From Kribbella turkmenica (lineage in GTDB: Bacteria > Actinomycetota > Actinomycetes > Propionibacteriales > Kribbellaceae), in assembly GCF_004348725.1 (NCBI RefSeq), contig NZ_SMKR01000017.1, positions 1 through 60,451 of the forward strand: a stretch of 60,451 nt of DNA, given 5' to 3'. The notes under the pieces were generated by a model. That model saw nothing but the letters and a program-made list of their open reading frames with translations. It searched no databases and had not been told where the DNA came from. Of this stretch, positions 25,106-33,828 are shown piece after piece; within the stretch, counting starts at the first letter, position 1; the number at the start of each line of letters is the position of its first letter. The position numbers were made by a program, and so were the translations under genes.

Positions 25106-26407
25106 TCAGTGTTTCCTGGTCCGCTCCGGGCTGGCGGTCTCCAGCGGCACGTCGGCGGCCGGGATGACCCCGAGCTGAGTGGTCTGGCGTCGCAGTACGG
25201 CGTCGTACAGCCAGTCCGTCGCGGTCCGGATCCGGTTGCCCGGCATCGAGAGCAGATGGTAGCCGCGCGTCACCGCCTTCGCGGGCAGCCCGGCGAGCGG
25301 GATGTGCAGCGGGTTGGCGGCCGCCTGGGTGCCGCCGAGGTCCACCACGAACCCGAGGTCGTGGTGCACGTACGGCTGCCGTTCACCGGTCCCGAAGCCG
25401 GCCGCGACGTTCTTGGCGGCTCGCTTGCCCTGACGCTCGGCATGCTGGGCGGTCATCGGGGTGACCTCGCCCGGCGTGGTCAGGTCCGGCACCGCGGCCG
25501 CGTCGCCGCAGGCGAACACCTCCGGGTGGTCGGGCACGTTCAGGTACTCGTCGACGAGCAGACGACCCTTCTCCGTCTTGAGTCCCAGTCCGTCGACCAT
25601 AGGGTCCGGCCGGACGCCGACGCACCAGACCAGCGAGTGTGTCGGCACGAACGACTTGTCGGTGAGCCGTACGCCGTCGTGCATGGCCTCCTCGACCGAC
25701 GTACCCATCAGCACCTCGACACCGCGCTCACGCAGGACCTTGTCCGCCGTCCGCGACAGCCGCTCGTCCAGCTCGGGCAGCACCCGGTCGGCGACGTCCA
25801 GCAGCAGCCAGCGCATCCGCTGATGCCGCAGCCGCGGCCGGCGCTTCCTCAGCAGTTCGGTGTAGAGCACCCCGTGGGCGGCCACCTCCGTCCCGGTGTA
25901 GCCCGCTCCGACGACCACGAACGTGCAGAGCGCGTTCCGTTCGGCCGGGTTGTCGCTGGCGTCGGCCAGCTCGATCTGCTGGGTCAGGTGGTCGCGGAGG
26001 AACACGGCCTCGGGGATGCCCCGGAAGCCGTGCGCGTACTCCGTGACGCCGGGGATCGGCAGCAGCTTGTTCACACTGCCAGCAGCGATGATGAGCCGGT
26101 CGTACCGGATCTCCTCGCGCCGGTCGACGGGGTCGGCGTACCGGACCTTGCGGTGCTCCAGGTCGAGCCCGTCCACCTCGCCGAGCACCAGGCGGACGTC
26201 CGGCAGCGTGTCGGCCAGGGAGACGGTGAGCCGCCGCGGCTCGAGAATCCCGGCGGCCACCTCCGGCAGCAACGGCACGTACAGGAAGTAGTCCGTCGGA
26301 TTGATCACGACGATGTCGGCCCGCCCGCGCGCCAGCCGGCACAGTGTCCTGGCCGCGTGGTACCCCGCGAACCCGGCCCCGACGATGACGATCCTCGGTC
26401 GTTTCAT
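25106..26407 (-). CDS. NAD(P)/FAD-dependent oxidoreductase, type II NADH dehydrogenase-like
   Basis: 433 residues. FAD motif RIVIVGAGFAGYHAARTL at 5-22, DYFLYVPLLPEVAAG typical of NDH-2, second Rossmann motif FVVVGAGYTGTEVAAHG near 165, and FACGDAAAVPD near 305. The C-terminal region has a helix that may attach it to the membrane (amphipathic, no clear transmembrane segment). It would pass electrons from NADH to quinone. About 40 nt separate it from the ftsY stop, and it points the same way, so read-through is possible. The nearby cytochrome bd operon makes a respiratory role plausible. Confidence 0.85.
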   Translation of the reverse strand: MKRPRIVIVGAGFAGYHAARTLCRLARGRADIVVINPTDYFLYVPLLPEVAAGILEPRRLTVSLADTLPDVRLVLGEVDGLDLEHRKVRYADPVDRREEIRYDRLIIAAGSVNKLLPIPGVTEYAHGFRGIPEAVFLRDHLTQQIELADASDNPAERNALCTFVVVGAGYTGTEVAAHGVLYTELLRKRRPRLRHQRMRWLLLDVADRVLPELDERLSRTADKVLRERGVEVLMGTSVEEAMHDGVRLTDKSFVPTHSLVWCVGVRPDPMVDGLGLKTEKGRLLVDEYLNVPDHPEVFACGDAAAVPDLTTPGEVTPMTAQHAERQGKRAAKNVAAGFGTGERQPYVHHDLGFVVDLGGTQAAANPLHIPLAGLPAKAVTRGYHLLSMPGNRIRTATDWLYDAVLRRQTTQLGVIPAADVPLETASPERTRKH

Positions 26408-26447
26408 CCTCCCTGGGTACCAGATTCCGCGGGGATGAAACGAGATC

Positions 26448-27632
26448 TCAGTCCAGCAGCGCGTCGACGAACTGCTCGGGGTCGAACGGCGCCAGGTCGT
26501 CCGGGCCCTCGCCGAGACCGACCAGCTTGACCGGGACGCCGAGCTCGCGCTGCACCGCGATCACGATGCCGCCCTTCGCCGTACCGTCGAGCTTGGTCAG
26601 CACCAGGCCGGTGACGTCGATGACCTCGGCGAACACGCGGGCCTGGGTGAGGCCGTTCTGACCGGTGGTCGCGTCGATGACGAGCAGCACCTCGTCCACC
26701 TCGGCGGACTTCTCGATCACCCGCTTGACCTTGCCGAGCTCGTCCATCAGGCCGGTCTTGGTGTGCAGCCGGCCGGCGGTGTCGACGATGACGACGTCGG
26801 CCTCCTCCTCGATGCCCTGCTTGACCGAGTCGAACGCGATGCTGGCCGGGTCGCCGCCCTCGGCCCCGCGCACGGTCCGGACACCGACCCGCTCGCCCCA
26901 GGTCTGCAACTGGTCCGCGGCCGCCGCCCGGAAGGTGTCCGCCGCGCCCAGGACGACGTGCTTGTCCTCGGCGACCAGCACCCGTGCCAGCTTGCCCACG
27001 GTGGTGGTCTTGCCGGTGCCGTTCACGCCGACGACCAGCACGACGGCCGGCTGCGCCTCCTTGCGGCTCACCTTGAGCGAACGGTCCAGCGCCGGGTTGA
27101 CCAGCTCGATCAGTTCCTCGCGGAGGATCTGCCGGGCTTGCTCGCCGCCGACGCCCTCGACCCGGATCCGGGTCCGCAGCCGCTCGACCAGCTCCTGCGT
27201 CGGCGTGACGCCGACGTCGGCCGTGATCAGTGTGGTCTCGATGTCCTCCCACGCTTCCTCGTCCACCTTGTCGCGCGACAGCAGGGCGAGCAGTCCCTTG
27301 CCCAGCGAGCCCTGCGACCGGGCCAGCCGGGCGCGCAGCCGGACCATGCGGCCCTGCGCCGACTCCGGCTTCTCTATCGTCGCGACCGGCTCCTCCGGGA
27401 GCTCGGTGTCCTCGAGCGTCCGAGTCGGCGTGTCGCGCGGTTCTTCCGCGTCCTCGCCGACCTTCGGCTCGGCGGTGTCGAGCGGCGCCGGCGGGGTGGG
27501 TGCGGACACTTCGGCCTTGCGGCGCCGCGTCACCACCAGTCCGGCCGTACCGGCGACCAGAACCACGGCGGCGACGATGACGACGATCAGAACGGAGTCG
27601 GCGAGCTGAGCGACGAGCTGGGAAGTCAACAC
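26448..27632 (-). CDS. ftsY: SRP receptor FtsY
   Basis: 394 residues. An N-terminal membrane helix (about 12-34; VLIVVIVAAVVLVAGTAGLVV), usual in actinobacterial FtsY, and an acidic linker precede the NG domain: VLVVGVNGTGKTTTVGKLA (P-loop), VIVDTAGRLHTKTGLMDEL, LVLTKLDGTAKGG and a C-terminal FDPEQFVDALLD. It docks Ffh-ribosome complexes at the membrane. Ffh is 14 kb away on the same strand; accessory genes are inserted in between. Confidence 0.96.
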   Translation of the reverse strand: MLTSQLVAQLADSVLIVVIVAAVVLVAGTAGLVVTRRRKAEVSAPTPPAPLDTAEPKVGEDAEEPRDTPTRTLEDTELPEEPVATIEKPESAQGRMVRLRARLARSQGSLGKGLLALLSRDKVDEEAWEDIETTLITADVGVTPTQELVERLRTRIRVEGVGGEQARQILREELIELVNPALDRSLKVSRKEAQPAVVLVVGVNGTGKTTTVGKLARVLVAEDKHVVLGAADTFRAAAADQLQTWGERVGVRTVRGAEGGDPASIAFDSVKQGIEEEADVVIVDTAGRLHTKTGLMDELGKVKRVIEKSAEVDEVLLVIDATTGQNGLTQARVFAEVIDVTGLVLTKLDGTAKGGIVIAVQRELGVPVKLVGLGEGPDDLAPFDPEQFVDALLD

Positions 27633-27675
27633 GGTTCCCCATCTTGACAGACACCCAGCCCGCTCCTCGCATCCG

Positions 27676-29313
27676 TCACGTCAGGCGCACCAGCTGTCGC
27701 GGTACGTGATCGGGGACCAGCTCCGGCCGGTGGGTGAGCAGTACCACGGTCCGGTCGCCGGCCGCGGCGAAGAGGTCCGCCAGCAGCGCACGGCCGGTCT
27801 CCTCGTCCAGGTGCTCGGTCGGCTCGTCCAGCACGAGTACGTCGCGATCGGCCAGCAGCAACCGGGCGAGCGCGAGCCGCTGGCGCTCACCGCCCGACAG
27901 CCGGGCACCGTGCTCGCCGACCATCGTGTCGAGCCCGTCCGGCAGCTTCTCGACGAACACGCCGAGCCTCGCGCGGTAGAGCGCCTTCCAGAGCTTCAGG
28001 TCGCTCGCGCCCGGCTTGGCGAGCAGCAGGTTCTCCCGGATGCTCGTGTCGAACACGTGGCTCTCCTGGGTCAGCAGCCCGACGACCGACCGCACCTGGT
28101 CGCCGTCGAGCTCGGCGAGATCCACACCGTCCATCCGGACCTCACCCGCGCGCGGCTCCAGGAACCGCAGCAGTACGGCGGCCAGCGTGCTCTTGCCCGA
28201 TCCACTCGGCCCGGTGATCACCACCCGGCTCCCGGCCGGCATGTCCAGGCTCAACCCATCGAGTACGTCGTCCGCGCCGTACCCGACGCGCAAAAGCTTG
28301 ACTTCGAGGTCACGACCGTCCGGAAGCGGCAGCGGCTTGGCGGGCTCGGTCACGGGCTCCGGGCTGTCCAGCAACTCCTGCACGCGACCGAGTGAGGCCC
28401 GCACCCGGATGGCGAGCTGGGCAGCGGCCGGGATGCCACCGAGCACGTCGGCCAGCGCAAGCGGCGTCAGCACGAGTACGGCGAACACCGCGCCGGTAAT
28501 GTCCGCCGTACTTCCCAGGACCAGCCCGGCCACGCTCGCACCGCCGACGCAGAGGATCAGCAACGCACTCCCGAGTCCCGCACTCCAGGCCGAGCGTCGT
28601 TCCGAGTTGGCCAGTTTCGCGTCGCTGGCGTCGAAGGAACTGAGTATGTCGTCAACCGCATTGAAGGCCACCACATCGCCCGCGGTGAGCAGTGCTTCGG
28701 TGGCGGCGGCCGCCACCTCACCACGTGAGCCGGCGATCTTCCGCTCGGCACGAGCGGCCGTCTGAGCCATCAGCCATGGAACGGCAGTGCAGGCGACGAG
28801 GACTGCCAGCGCAACGGCGGCGCCCGCTTCGGGCAGCAGCACTGCGAGGAGAGCGACCGTCGCCGTGGCGGTCACGGCCGCGGCTGCGATCGGCAGCAGG
28901 ACACGCAACCACAGGTCGAGTACTGCGTCGACGTCGAGCACGAGCCGCGCGAGCAGATCACCCTTGCGTCGTGAGCTCAGCCCACCCGGCGGCGCCAGCT
29001 TCTCCAACCGCCCGGTGATGCGTGCCCTCGTCTCCCCCAGCACCCTGTACGCCGCGTCGTGGCCGACAAGCCGCTCGGCGTACCGGAACACGCCCCGACC
29101 GACGCCGAACGCCCGTACTGCCACGATCGGCACCAGGAGCAGCAGCACCGGAGGCTGAGCGGCCGCGGCGGTGATCAGCCAGGCCGACGTCGCCAGCAAC
29201 GCCACTGCCGAGCCCGCGGCGAGCACGCCGGTCAGCAGCGCCAGAAACAGCCGCCACCAGATCCGTCGCTCGGGTCTCACCAGGTGCCAGAGTTCGGCTG
29301 TGCTCGCGTTCAT
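27676..29313 (-). CDS. cydC: Thiol reductant ABC exporter subunit CydC
   Basis: 545 residues. Six membrane helices in the first ~310 residues, then the ATPase: VVITGPSGSGKSTLAAVLL (Walker A, about 360), RLSGGERQRLALARLLL (signature) and VLVLDEPTEHLDEET (Walker B). With CydD it exports cysteine/glutathione-type thiols needed for cytochrome bd assembly. Its ATG overlaps the cydD stop by 4 nt (ATGA). Last gene of cydABDC. Confidence 0.93.
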   Translation of the reverse strand: MNASTAELWHLVRPERRIWWRLFLALLTGVLAAGSAVALLATSAWLITAAAAQPPVLLLLVPIVAVRAFGVGRGVFRYAERLVGHDAAYRVLGETRARITGRLEKLAPPGGLSSRRKGDLLARLVLDVDAVLDLWLRVLLPIAAAAVTATATVALLAVLLPEAGAAVALAVLVACTAVPWLMAQTAARAERKIAGSRGEVAAAATEALLTAGDVVAFNAVDDILSSFDASDAKLANSERRSAWSAGLGSALLILCVGGASVAGLVLGSTADITGAVFAVLVLTPLALADVLGGIPAAAQLAIRVRASLGRVQELLDSPEPVTEPAKPLPLPDGRDLEVKLLRVGYGADDVLDGLSLDMPAGSRVVITGPSGSGKSTLAAVLLRFLEPRAGEVRMDGVDLAELDGDQVRSVVGLLTQESHVFDTSIRENLLLAKPGASDLKLWKALYRARLGVFVEKLPDGLDTMVGEHGARLSGGERQRLALARLLLADRDVLVLDEPTEHLDEETGRALLADLFAAAGDRTVVLLTHRPELVPDHVPRQLVRLT

Positions 29314-30935
29314 GCGTTCACCAGTTCTCGTGTGCCTACCTCGACTGTTCGGTCGGCAGCCGCGATCAGCGCCGGCCGATGCGCGACCATCAGGACCGTC
29401 CGGCCGCCGGCCCGCAGTCCGGCGACCACAGCGGCTTCAGCGTCCGCGTCCAGGCCCGCGGTCGGCTCGTCCAGCAGGAGGACCGGCGCGTCCGTGATCA
29501 GTGCCCGTGCCAGCGCCACCCGGCGCTGTTGCCCGCCGGACAACAGTTGGCCCTGCTCCCCCACCGGCTTGTCGAGCCCGAGCTCACCAGCACCGGCTCC
29601 GATCAGTGCGAGCCGTACGGCGTCGTCCGACGCATCCGGGCGGCCGAGCCGCACGTTGTCCGCGACCGTGCCCATCCGCAGGCCGGGCCGCTGCGGCACC
29701 CAGGCGAACTGCCGCCGCCACACGGTCGGCTCGAACTCGTCCGCCGCACTCCCGCCGGCCACGACCACACCGCGTTCCGGCTGGACGAACCCCAGCAGTA
29801 CGGCGAGCACGGTGGACTTGCCGACTCCACTCGGCCCGGTGAGTGCGATCACCTCACCAGGCCGGACGTCGAGGTCGAACCCGTCCAGGGCGGGCTCGTC
29901 GCGACCCGGGTATCGCACTGTCACGTCGTACAACTGGAGGGCGGTCGTGCGCAGGTCGGGAACGTCGGTGCGGTCGCCGCTCGCAGGCAGTGGTGTCTCC
30001 AGCACGCGGAACACCTCTTCACTCGCGGCCACGCCATCGGCGCTCGCGTGGAAGTGCATCCCCACCTGTCGCAGCGGGAGGTAGGCCTCGGGCGCGAGGA
30101 TCAGCACCATCAGGGCGGTCTCGAGCCCGAGTCGTCCCTCGACCAGGCGGAGGCCGACGCCGACTGCGACGAGCGCCACCGAGATGCTGGCCAGCAGCTC
30201 CAAGGCGAACGAGGACAGGAACGCCAGCCGCAGACTGCTCATCGACGCGGACCGGTGCTTGTCGGTCACCCGCCGTACGGCGGCTTCCTGAGCCTTGGCG
30301 CGGCCGAACAGTTTGAGCGTGGGTAGTCCGGCGACCACGTCGGCGAAGTGGTGGGCAAGGACGGACAGTGCGCGCCGGCGCCGTCGGCTGTGCGCCTGGG
30401 TCGCCCAGCCGATGAGCACCATGAAGATCGGGATCAGCGGCAGCGTGATCGCCACCGTCCCGGCGGCGATCAGGTCACCGGTCGCCATCCAGGCAATCAC
30501 GCCCGCCGGGACGGTTGCCGCGAGCACCAATTGCGGGAGGTAGCGGGCGAAGTACGGGTCGAGGTCGTCCAATCCCCTGGTCAGCAGGGTGGTGAGCGCA
30601 CTGCTGCGCTCTCCGCTCAGCCAGACCGGTCCGAGTTTCAATGAGTGCTCCAGTACCTGCCGGCGCAGAGTCGACTTCACTGCAGCTGCCGCACGCTGTG
30701 CCACGACTTCCTGCGCCCACATCAGTAGGGCTCGCGCCACCACGACCGCGCCGAGCGCCCAGGCGACACTCACGATCGGCTCACCGTGCAGGACGACCCC
30801 CGCGACGCCACGCGCCAGCAGGACTGCCTGCGCGATGATCAGCAGTCCGGTGCCGACCCCGATCACGACGGACGCGGCCAGAAAGACCCGGGCGGCCCGC
30901 GCTCGCCGGAGCAGCCGTGGGTCGAGTGGCTTCAT
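29310..30935 (-). CDS. cydD: Thiol reductant ABC exporter subunit CydD
   Basis: 541 residues from ATG 30935 (MKPLDPRLLRRARAARVFL), which overlaps the cydB stop; a far longer frame upstream is a shadow of cydB. Six membrane helices, a KLFGRAKAQ coupling region, Walker A ALTGPSGVGKSTVLAVLLG, signature LLSGGQQRRVALARAL and Walker B PVLLLDEPTAGLDADAE. It forms the exporter heterodimer with CydC. Translational coupling to both neighbours (ATGA at each junction) keeps subunits in step. Confidence 0.93.
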   Translation of the reverse strand: MKPLDPRLLRRARAARVFLAASVVIGVGTGLLIIAQAVLLARGVAGVVLHGEPIVSVAWALGAVVVARALLMWAQEVVAQRAAAAVKSTLRRQVLEHSLKLGPVWLSGERSSALTTLLTRGLDDLDPYFARYLPQLVLAATVPAGVIAWMATGDLIAAGTVAITLPLIPIFMVLIGWATQAHSRRRRRALSVLAHHFADVVAGLPTLKLFGRAKAQEAAVRRVTDKHRSASMSSLRLAFLSSFALELLASISVALVAVGVGLRLVEGRLGLETALMVLILAPEAYLPLRQVGMHFHASADGVAASEEVFRVLETPLPASGDRTDVPDLRTTALQLYDVTVRYPGRDEPALDGFDLDVRPGEVIALTGPSGVGKSTVLAVLLGFVQPERGVVVAGGSAADEFEPTVWRRQFAWVPQRPGLRMGTVADNVRLGRPDASDDAVRLALIGAGAGELGLDKPVGEQGQLLSGGQQRRVALARALITDAPVLLLDEPTAGLDADAEAAVVAGLRAGGRTVLMVAHRPALIAAADRTVEVGTRELVNA

Positions 30936-31930
30936 GCGACCGCGACCGGCTCGACGGTGACGCGCTTGCGGAACACCCAGTACGTCCAGCCCTGATACAG
31001 CATCACCAGCGGCAGGAAGATCGCGCCGATGATCGTCAGGACCTTCAACGTGTACGGCGTCGACGCGGCCTCGACCGTCGTCAGGGTCGATCCGGGATCG
31101 AGTGTCGACGGCATGACCGCCGGGAACATCGCGGCGAACAGCGAGGTCACCGCCAGCGCCACCGCGAGCGCCGTACCGGCGAAAGCCCAACCCTCGCGGC
31201 GGACGCGGTTGGCCAGCAGCCCACCGGCGAACGCGGCCACCGCGGCAACGGCGGCCGTCACCGAGGCGGTGTCGCCGCGGATGGCCTGAGCCCACGCGAG
31301 GAACGCGACCACCAGGACGGCGGCAGCCCGGCCCGCCCGCGACGCCAGCAGGTTGGCGCGGTCACGGAGGTCGTCTGTCGTCCGCAGCGCGAGGAAGATC
31401 GCGCCGTGGGCCACGAAGACCATGGTGAAGGCGACAGCCCCGAGCACGGCGAACGGGCTGAACAGGTCGCCAAGGGTGCCGACGTACTCGTGGGACGCGT
31501 CCAGCGGAAGGCCGCGGAGCAGGTTCGCGAACGTCAGGCCCCACAGGAACGCCGGCACGACCGATCCGATCGCGATCATCGCGTCCATCCGGTCCTTCCA
31601 CCCCGGCTCGTCGCGCTTGCCGCGGTACTCCAGCGCGACCCCGCGCAGGATCAGCGACACCAGGATCGCGAACAGCGGCAGATAGAGCCCGCTGAACAGC
31701 GTCGCGTACCACTCCGGGAAGGCCGCGAACGTGGCCCCGCCGGCCACGATCAGCCACACCTCGTTGCCGTCCCAGACCGGGCCGATCGTGGTGATCACCG
31801 CCCGCCGCTCGGGCTCGGTCCGGCCGAGCACCCGCAGCAGCATGCCGACGCCGAAGTCGAACCCCTCGAGGACGAAGTACCCGGTCCACAGCGCCGCGAT
31901 GGCGACGAACCAGACCGTCGTGAGTTCCAT
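30932..31930 (-). CDS. cydB: Cytochrome bd ubiquinol oxidase subunit II
   Basis: 332 residues with eight or nine hydrophobic helices. The opening LTTVWFVAIAALWTGYFVLEGFDFGVGML and AVITTIGPVWDGNEVWLIV are the standard CydB signatures. It supports the heme-bearing CydA subunit in the oxygen-reducing quinol oxidase. 13 nt separate it from cydA, and its stop overlaps cydD. Confidence 0.95.
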   Translation of the reverse strand: MELTTVWFVAIAALWTGYFVLEGFDFGVGMLLRVLGRTEPERRAVITTIGPVWDGNEVWLIVAGGATFAAFPEWYATLFSGLYLPLFAILVSLILRGVALEYRGKRDEPGWKDRMDAMIAIGSVVPAFLWGLTFANLLRGLPLDASHEYVGTLGDLFSPFAVLGAVAFTMVFVAHGAIFLALRTTDDLRDRANLLASRAGRAAAVLVVAFLAWAQAIRGDTASVTAAVAAVAAFAGGLLANRVRREGWAFAGTALAVALAVTSLFAAMFPAVMPSTLDPGSTLTTVEAASTPYTLKVLTIIGAIFLPLVMLYQGWTYWVFRKRVTVEPVAVA

Positions 31931-31943
31931 CTCCCCTGCTTTC

Positions 31944-33359
31944 TCAGTAGGCGAACGACAGCGGCTTGCGGTCGGTGGTGTCGTCCGGCTCGTCGTCCGG
32001 CCCGGACTCCGGGTCGGTGCCGGCCAGGCCGCTCCGGATCGTCCGGAACATCAGCTTCAGCTCGACCACGGCCAGTACGCCGTACAGCAGGGTGAACCCC
32101 GCGAGCGACGTGATCACCTCGGCGCTGGTCGTCCCGGGGGAGACACCTGATGCCGTCGGCAACAGTCCGAAGACCAGCCAGGGCTGCCGGCCGGTCTCGG
32201 TGAAGATCCAGCCGAAGGTGTTCGCGGCCAGCGGCAGCAGCGGCAGCGGGGCCGCCAGCCAGACCAGCCGCCGGTCCGGCGCCCGCCCGCGCCGGGTCAG
32301 CCAGAGCACCAGCAGCGCGAGCGCCGCCGACGTCATCCCGACCCCGATCATCAGCCGGAAGGTCCAGTAGGTCAGTGGGATGTTCGGGTTGTACGAGCCC
32401 GGGCCGTAGAGCTGTTCGTAGGCGTCCTGCAGGGAGTTGATGCCCTGCACCTCGCCGTCGAAGTGCCCGGTCGCCAGGAACGACAGCAGGTACGGCACCT
32501 TGAGCGAGTAGATCTCCCGCGATCCGTCCGGCGTGCCGACGGTGAACACCGAGAACGAGGCCGGTTTCTCGGTCTCGTACAGTGCCTCGGCCGCGGCCAT
32601 CTTCATCGGCTGCACCTCGGTCATCACCTTGCCCTGCTGGTCACCGGTGATCGCGACCCCGGCGCCGGCCGCGATCACGATCACCGCGCCGATCCGCAGC
32701 GCGGTCCGGAACACGTCCCGGTCCACGCCGGGGCGCCGTACCAGGTGCCAGAGCGCGACGCCGGCGACGAACGCGCCGCCGACCATGAACGCGGCGAAGA
32801 TCGTGTGCGGGTAGGTGACCAGCACGACCTTGTTGGTCAGCACCGCCCACAGGTCGGTCAGCTCGGCGCGGCCGCGGTCGGCGTTGAAGCGGAAGCCGAC
32901 CGGGTTCTGCATCCAGGAGTTGGCCGCCAGGATGAAGTACGCCGACAGCTGCGTGCCGAGCACGACCACCCAGATGCAGGCCAGGTGGACCAGCTTCGGC
33001 AGCCGGTCCCAGCCGAAGATCCACAACCCGATGAACGTCGACTCGAGGAAGAACGCGAGCAGTCCCTCGAGCGCCAGCGGGGCGCCGAACACGTCGCCGA
33101 CGAAGCGCGAGTAGTCGCTCCAGTTCATCCCGAACTGGAACTCCTGCACGATGCCGGTGACGACGCCCATCGCGATGTTGATCAGGAACAGCTTCCCGTA
33201 GAACTTGGTCAGCCGCAGGTACTTCTCCTTGCCGGTGCGGTACCACGCGGTCTGCAGCCCGGCGGTGATCGCGACCAGCGAGATCGTCACCGGGACGAAG
33301 AAGAAGTGGTACACGGTGGTGATCGCGAACTGCCACCGGGCCAGATCCAGGGTCTCCAC
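31944..33359 (-). CDS. cydA: Cytochrome bd ubiquinol oxidase subunit I
   Basis: 471 residues, GTG start 33359 with GGAAGG 5 nt upstream. Helix 1 ARWQFAITTVYHFFFVPVTI carries the heme-ligand His; the Q-loop region and the invariant FGWIFTETGRQPWLVFG motif are present at about 380. It has the short Q-loop form seen in actinobacteria. It binds hemes b558, b595 and d and reduces oxygen with quinol electrons, working at low oxygen. Its promoter region is filled with dyads shared with the divergent blaI gene. Confidence 0.96.
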   Translation of the reverse strand: METLDLARWQFAITTVYHFFFVPVTISLVAITAGLQTAWYRTGKEKYLRLTKFYGKLFLINIAMGVVTGIVQEFQFGMNWSDYSRFVGDVFGAPLALEGLLAFFLESTFIGLWIFGWDRLPKLVHLACIWVVVLGTQLSAYFILAANSWMQNPVGFRFNADRGRAELTDLWAVLTNKVVLVTYPHTIFAAFMVGGAFVAGVALWHLVRRPGVDRDVFRTALRIGAVIVIAAGAGVAITGDQQGKVMTEVQPMKMAAAEALYETEKPASFSVFTVGTPDGSREIYSLKVPYLLSFLATGHFDGEVQGINSLQDAYEQLYGPGSYNPNIPLTYWTFRLMIGVGMTSAALALLVLWLTRRGRAPDRRLVWLAAPLPLLPLAANTFGWIFTETGRQPWLVFGLLPTASGVSPGTTSAEVITSLAGFTLLYGVLAVVELKLMFRTIRSGLAGTDPESGPDDEPDDTTDRKPLSFAY

Positions 33360-33379
33360 GCGCCCGCCTTCCGAGCCAT

Positions 33380-33429
33380 CTACGACGTTACGTAGTAGAT
33401 GCTAGCGCAGATCTACTACGACGTGTAGT
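33380..33429. promoter_or_regulatory. BlaI-type operators between cydA and blaI
   Basis: Two dyads: CTACGACGT-t-ACGTAGTAG (33380-33398, one mismatch) and ACTAC-GACGT-GTAGT (33415-33429, perfect arms). CGTAGTAGAT (33391-33400) and ATCTACTACG (33411-33420) also form a perfect 10-bp inverted repeat spanning both. BlaI/MecI sites are dyads of TACTAC/GTAGTA, so this fits. The gap between the genes is only 82 bp, so a bound dimer would affect both directions. Confidence 0.75.
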
Positions 33430-33435
33430 TATACT
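33430..33435 (+). promoter_or_regulatory. Leaderless -10 of blaI
   Basis: TATACT ends 6 nt before GTG 33442 and no Shine-Dalgarno is visible, the layout of a leaderless mRNA. It directly follows the second dyad, so repressor binding would block it. Confidence 0.6.
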
Positions 33436-33441
33436 GGTCAC

Positions 33442-33828
33442 GTGGCGAGCGACGAGAAGGCACCGAGGCCCCTGGGGGAGCTGGAGCGACTGGTGATGGA
33501 GCAGCTCTGGGCCTCCCCGGGCGCGCTGACGGTCCGCGAGGTGCACGAGCGTCTGTCGGCCACCCGCGAGCTCGCCTACACCACCGTGATGACGGTGCTG
33601 GACCGGCTGGCGAAGAAGAAGCTGACCGAGCGCGAGCGCGACGGGAAGGCCTGGCGCTACCGGGCGGCCGCACCTCGCGAGGACCTGGCGGTCGAGCTCA
33701 TGCGGGACGCCCTCGACCGCGCCGGCGACCGCCGCGAGGCTCTGGTCCGCTTCGTCGGCCAGGTCAGCGACGAGGAAGCCGACCTCCTGCGCGAGGCGCT
33801 CGCGCGGCTGGAGGAGAAGGCGGGGTGA
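33442..33828 (+). CDS. blaI: BlaI/MecI-family repressor
   Basis: 128 residues, GTG start. Winged-helix domain: LGELERLVMEQLWASPGALTV, TTVMTVLDRLAKKKL, and a dimerisation region QVSDEEADLLREALARLEE. It matches the family in length and pattern. The next gene, an M56 peptidase, overlaps by 4 nt (GTGA) and would be its inactivating protease. The operators lie at its own promoter and at cydA, so it probably represses both; in M. tuberculosis the homologue is known to reach beyond beta-lactamase genes. The beta-lactamase role itself is not supported here, as no such gene is nearby. Confidence 0.92.
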   Translation: MASDEKAPRPLGELERLVMEQLWASPGALTVREVHERLSATRELAYTTVMTVLDRLAKKKLTERERDGKAWRYRAAAPREDLAVELMRDALDRAGDRREALVRFVGQVSDEEADLLREALARLEEKAG

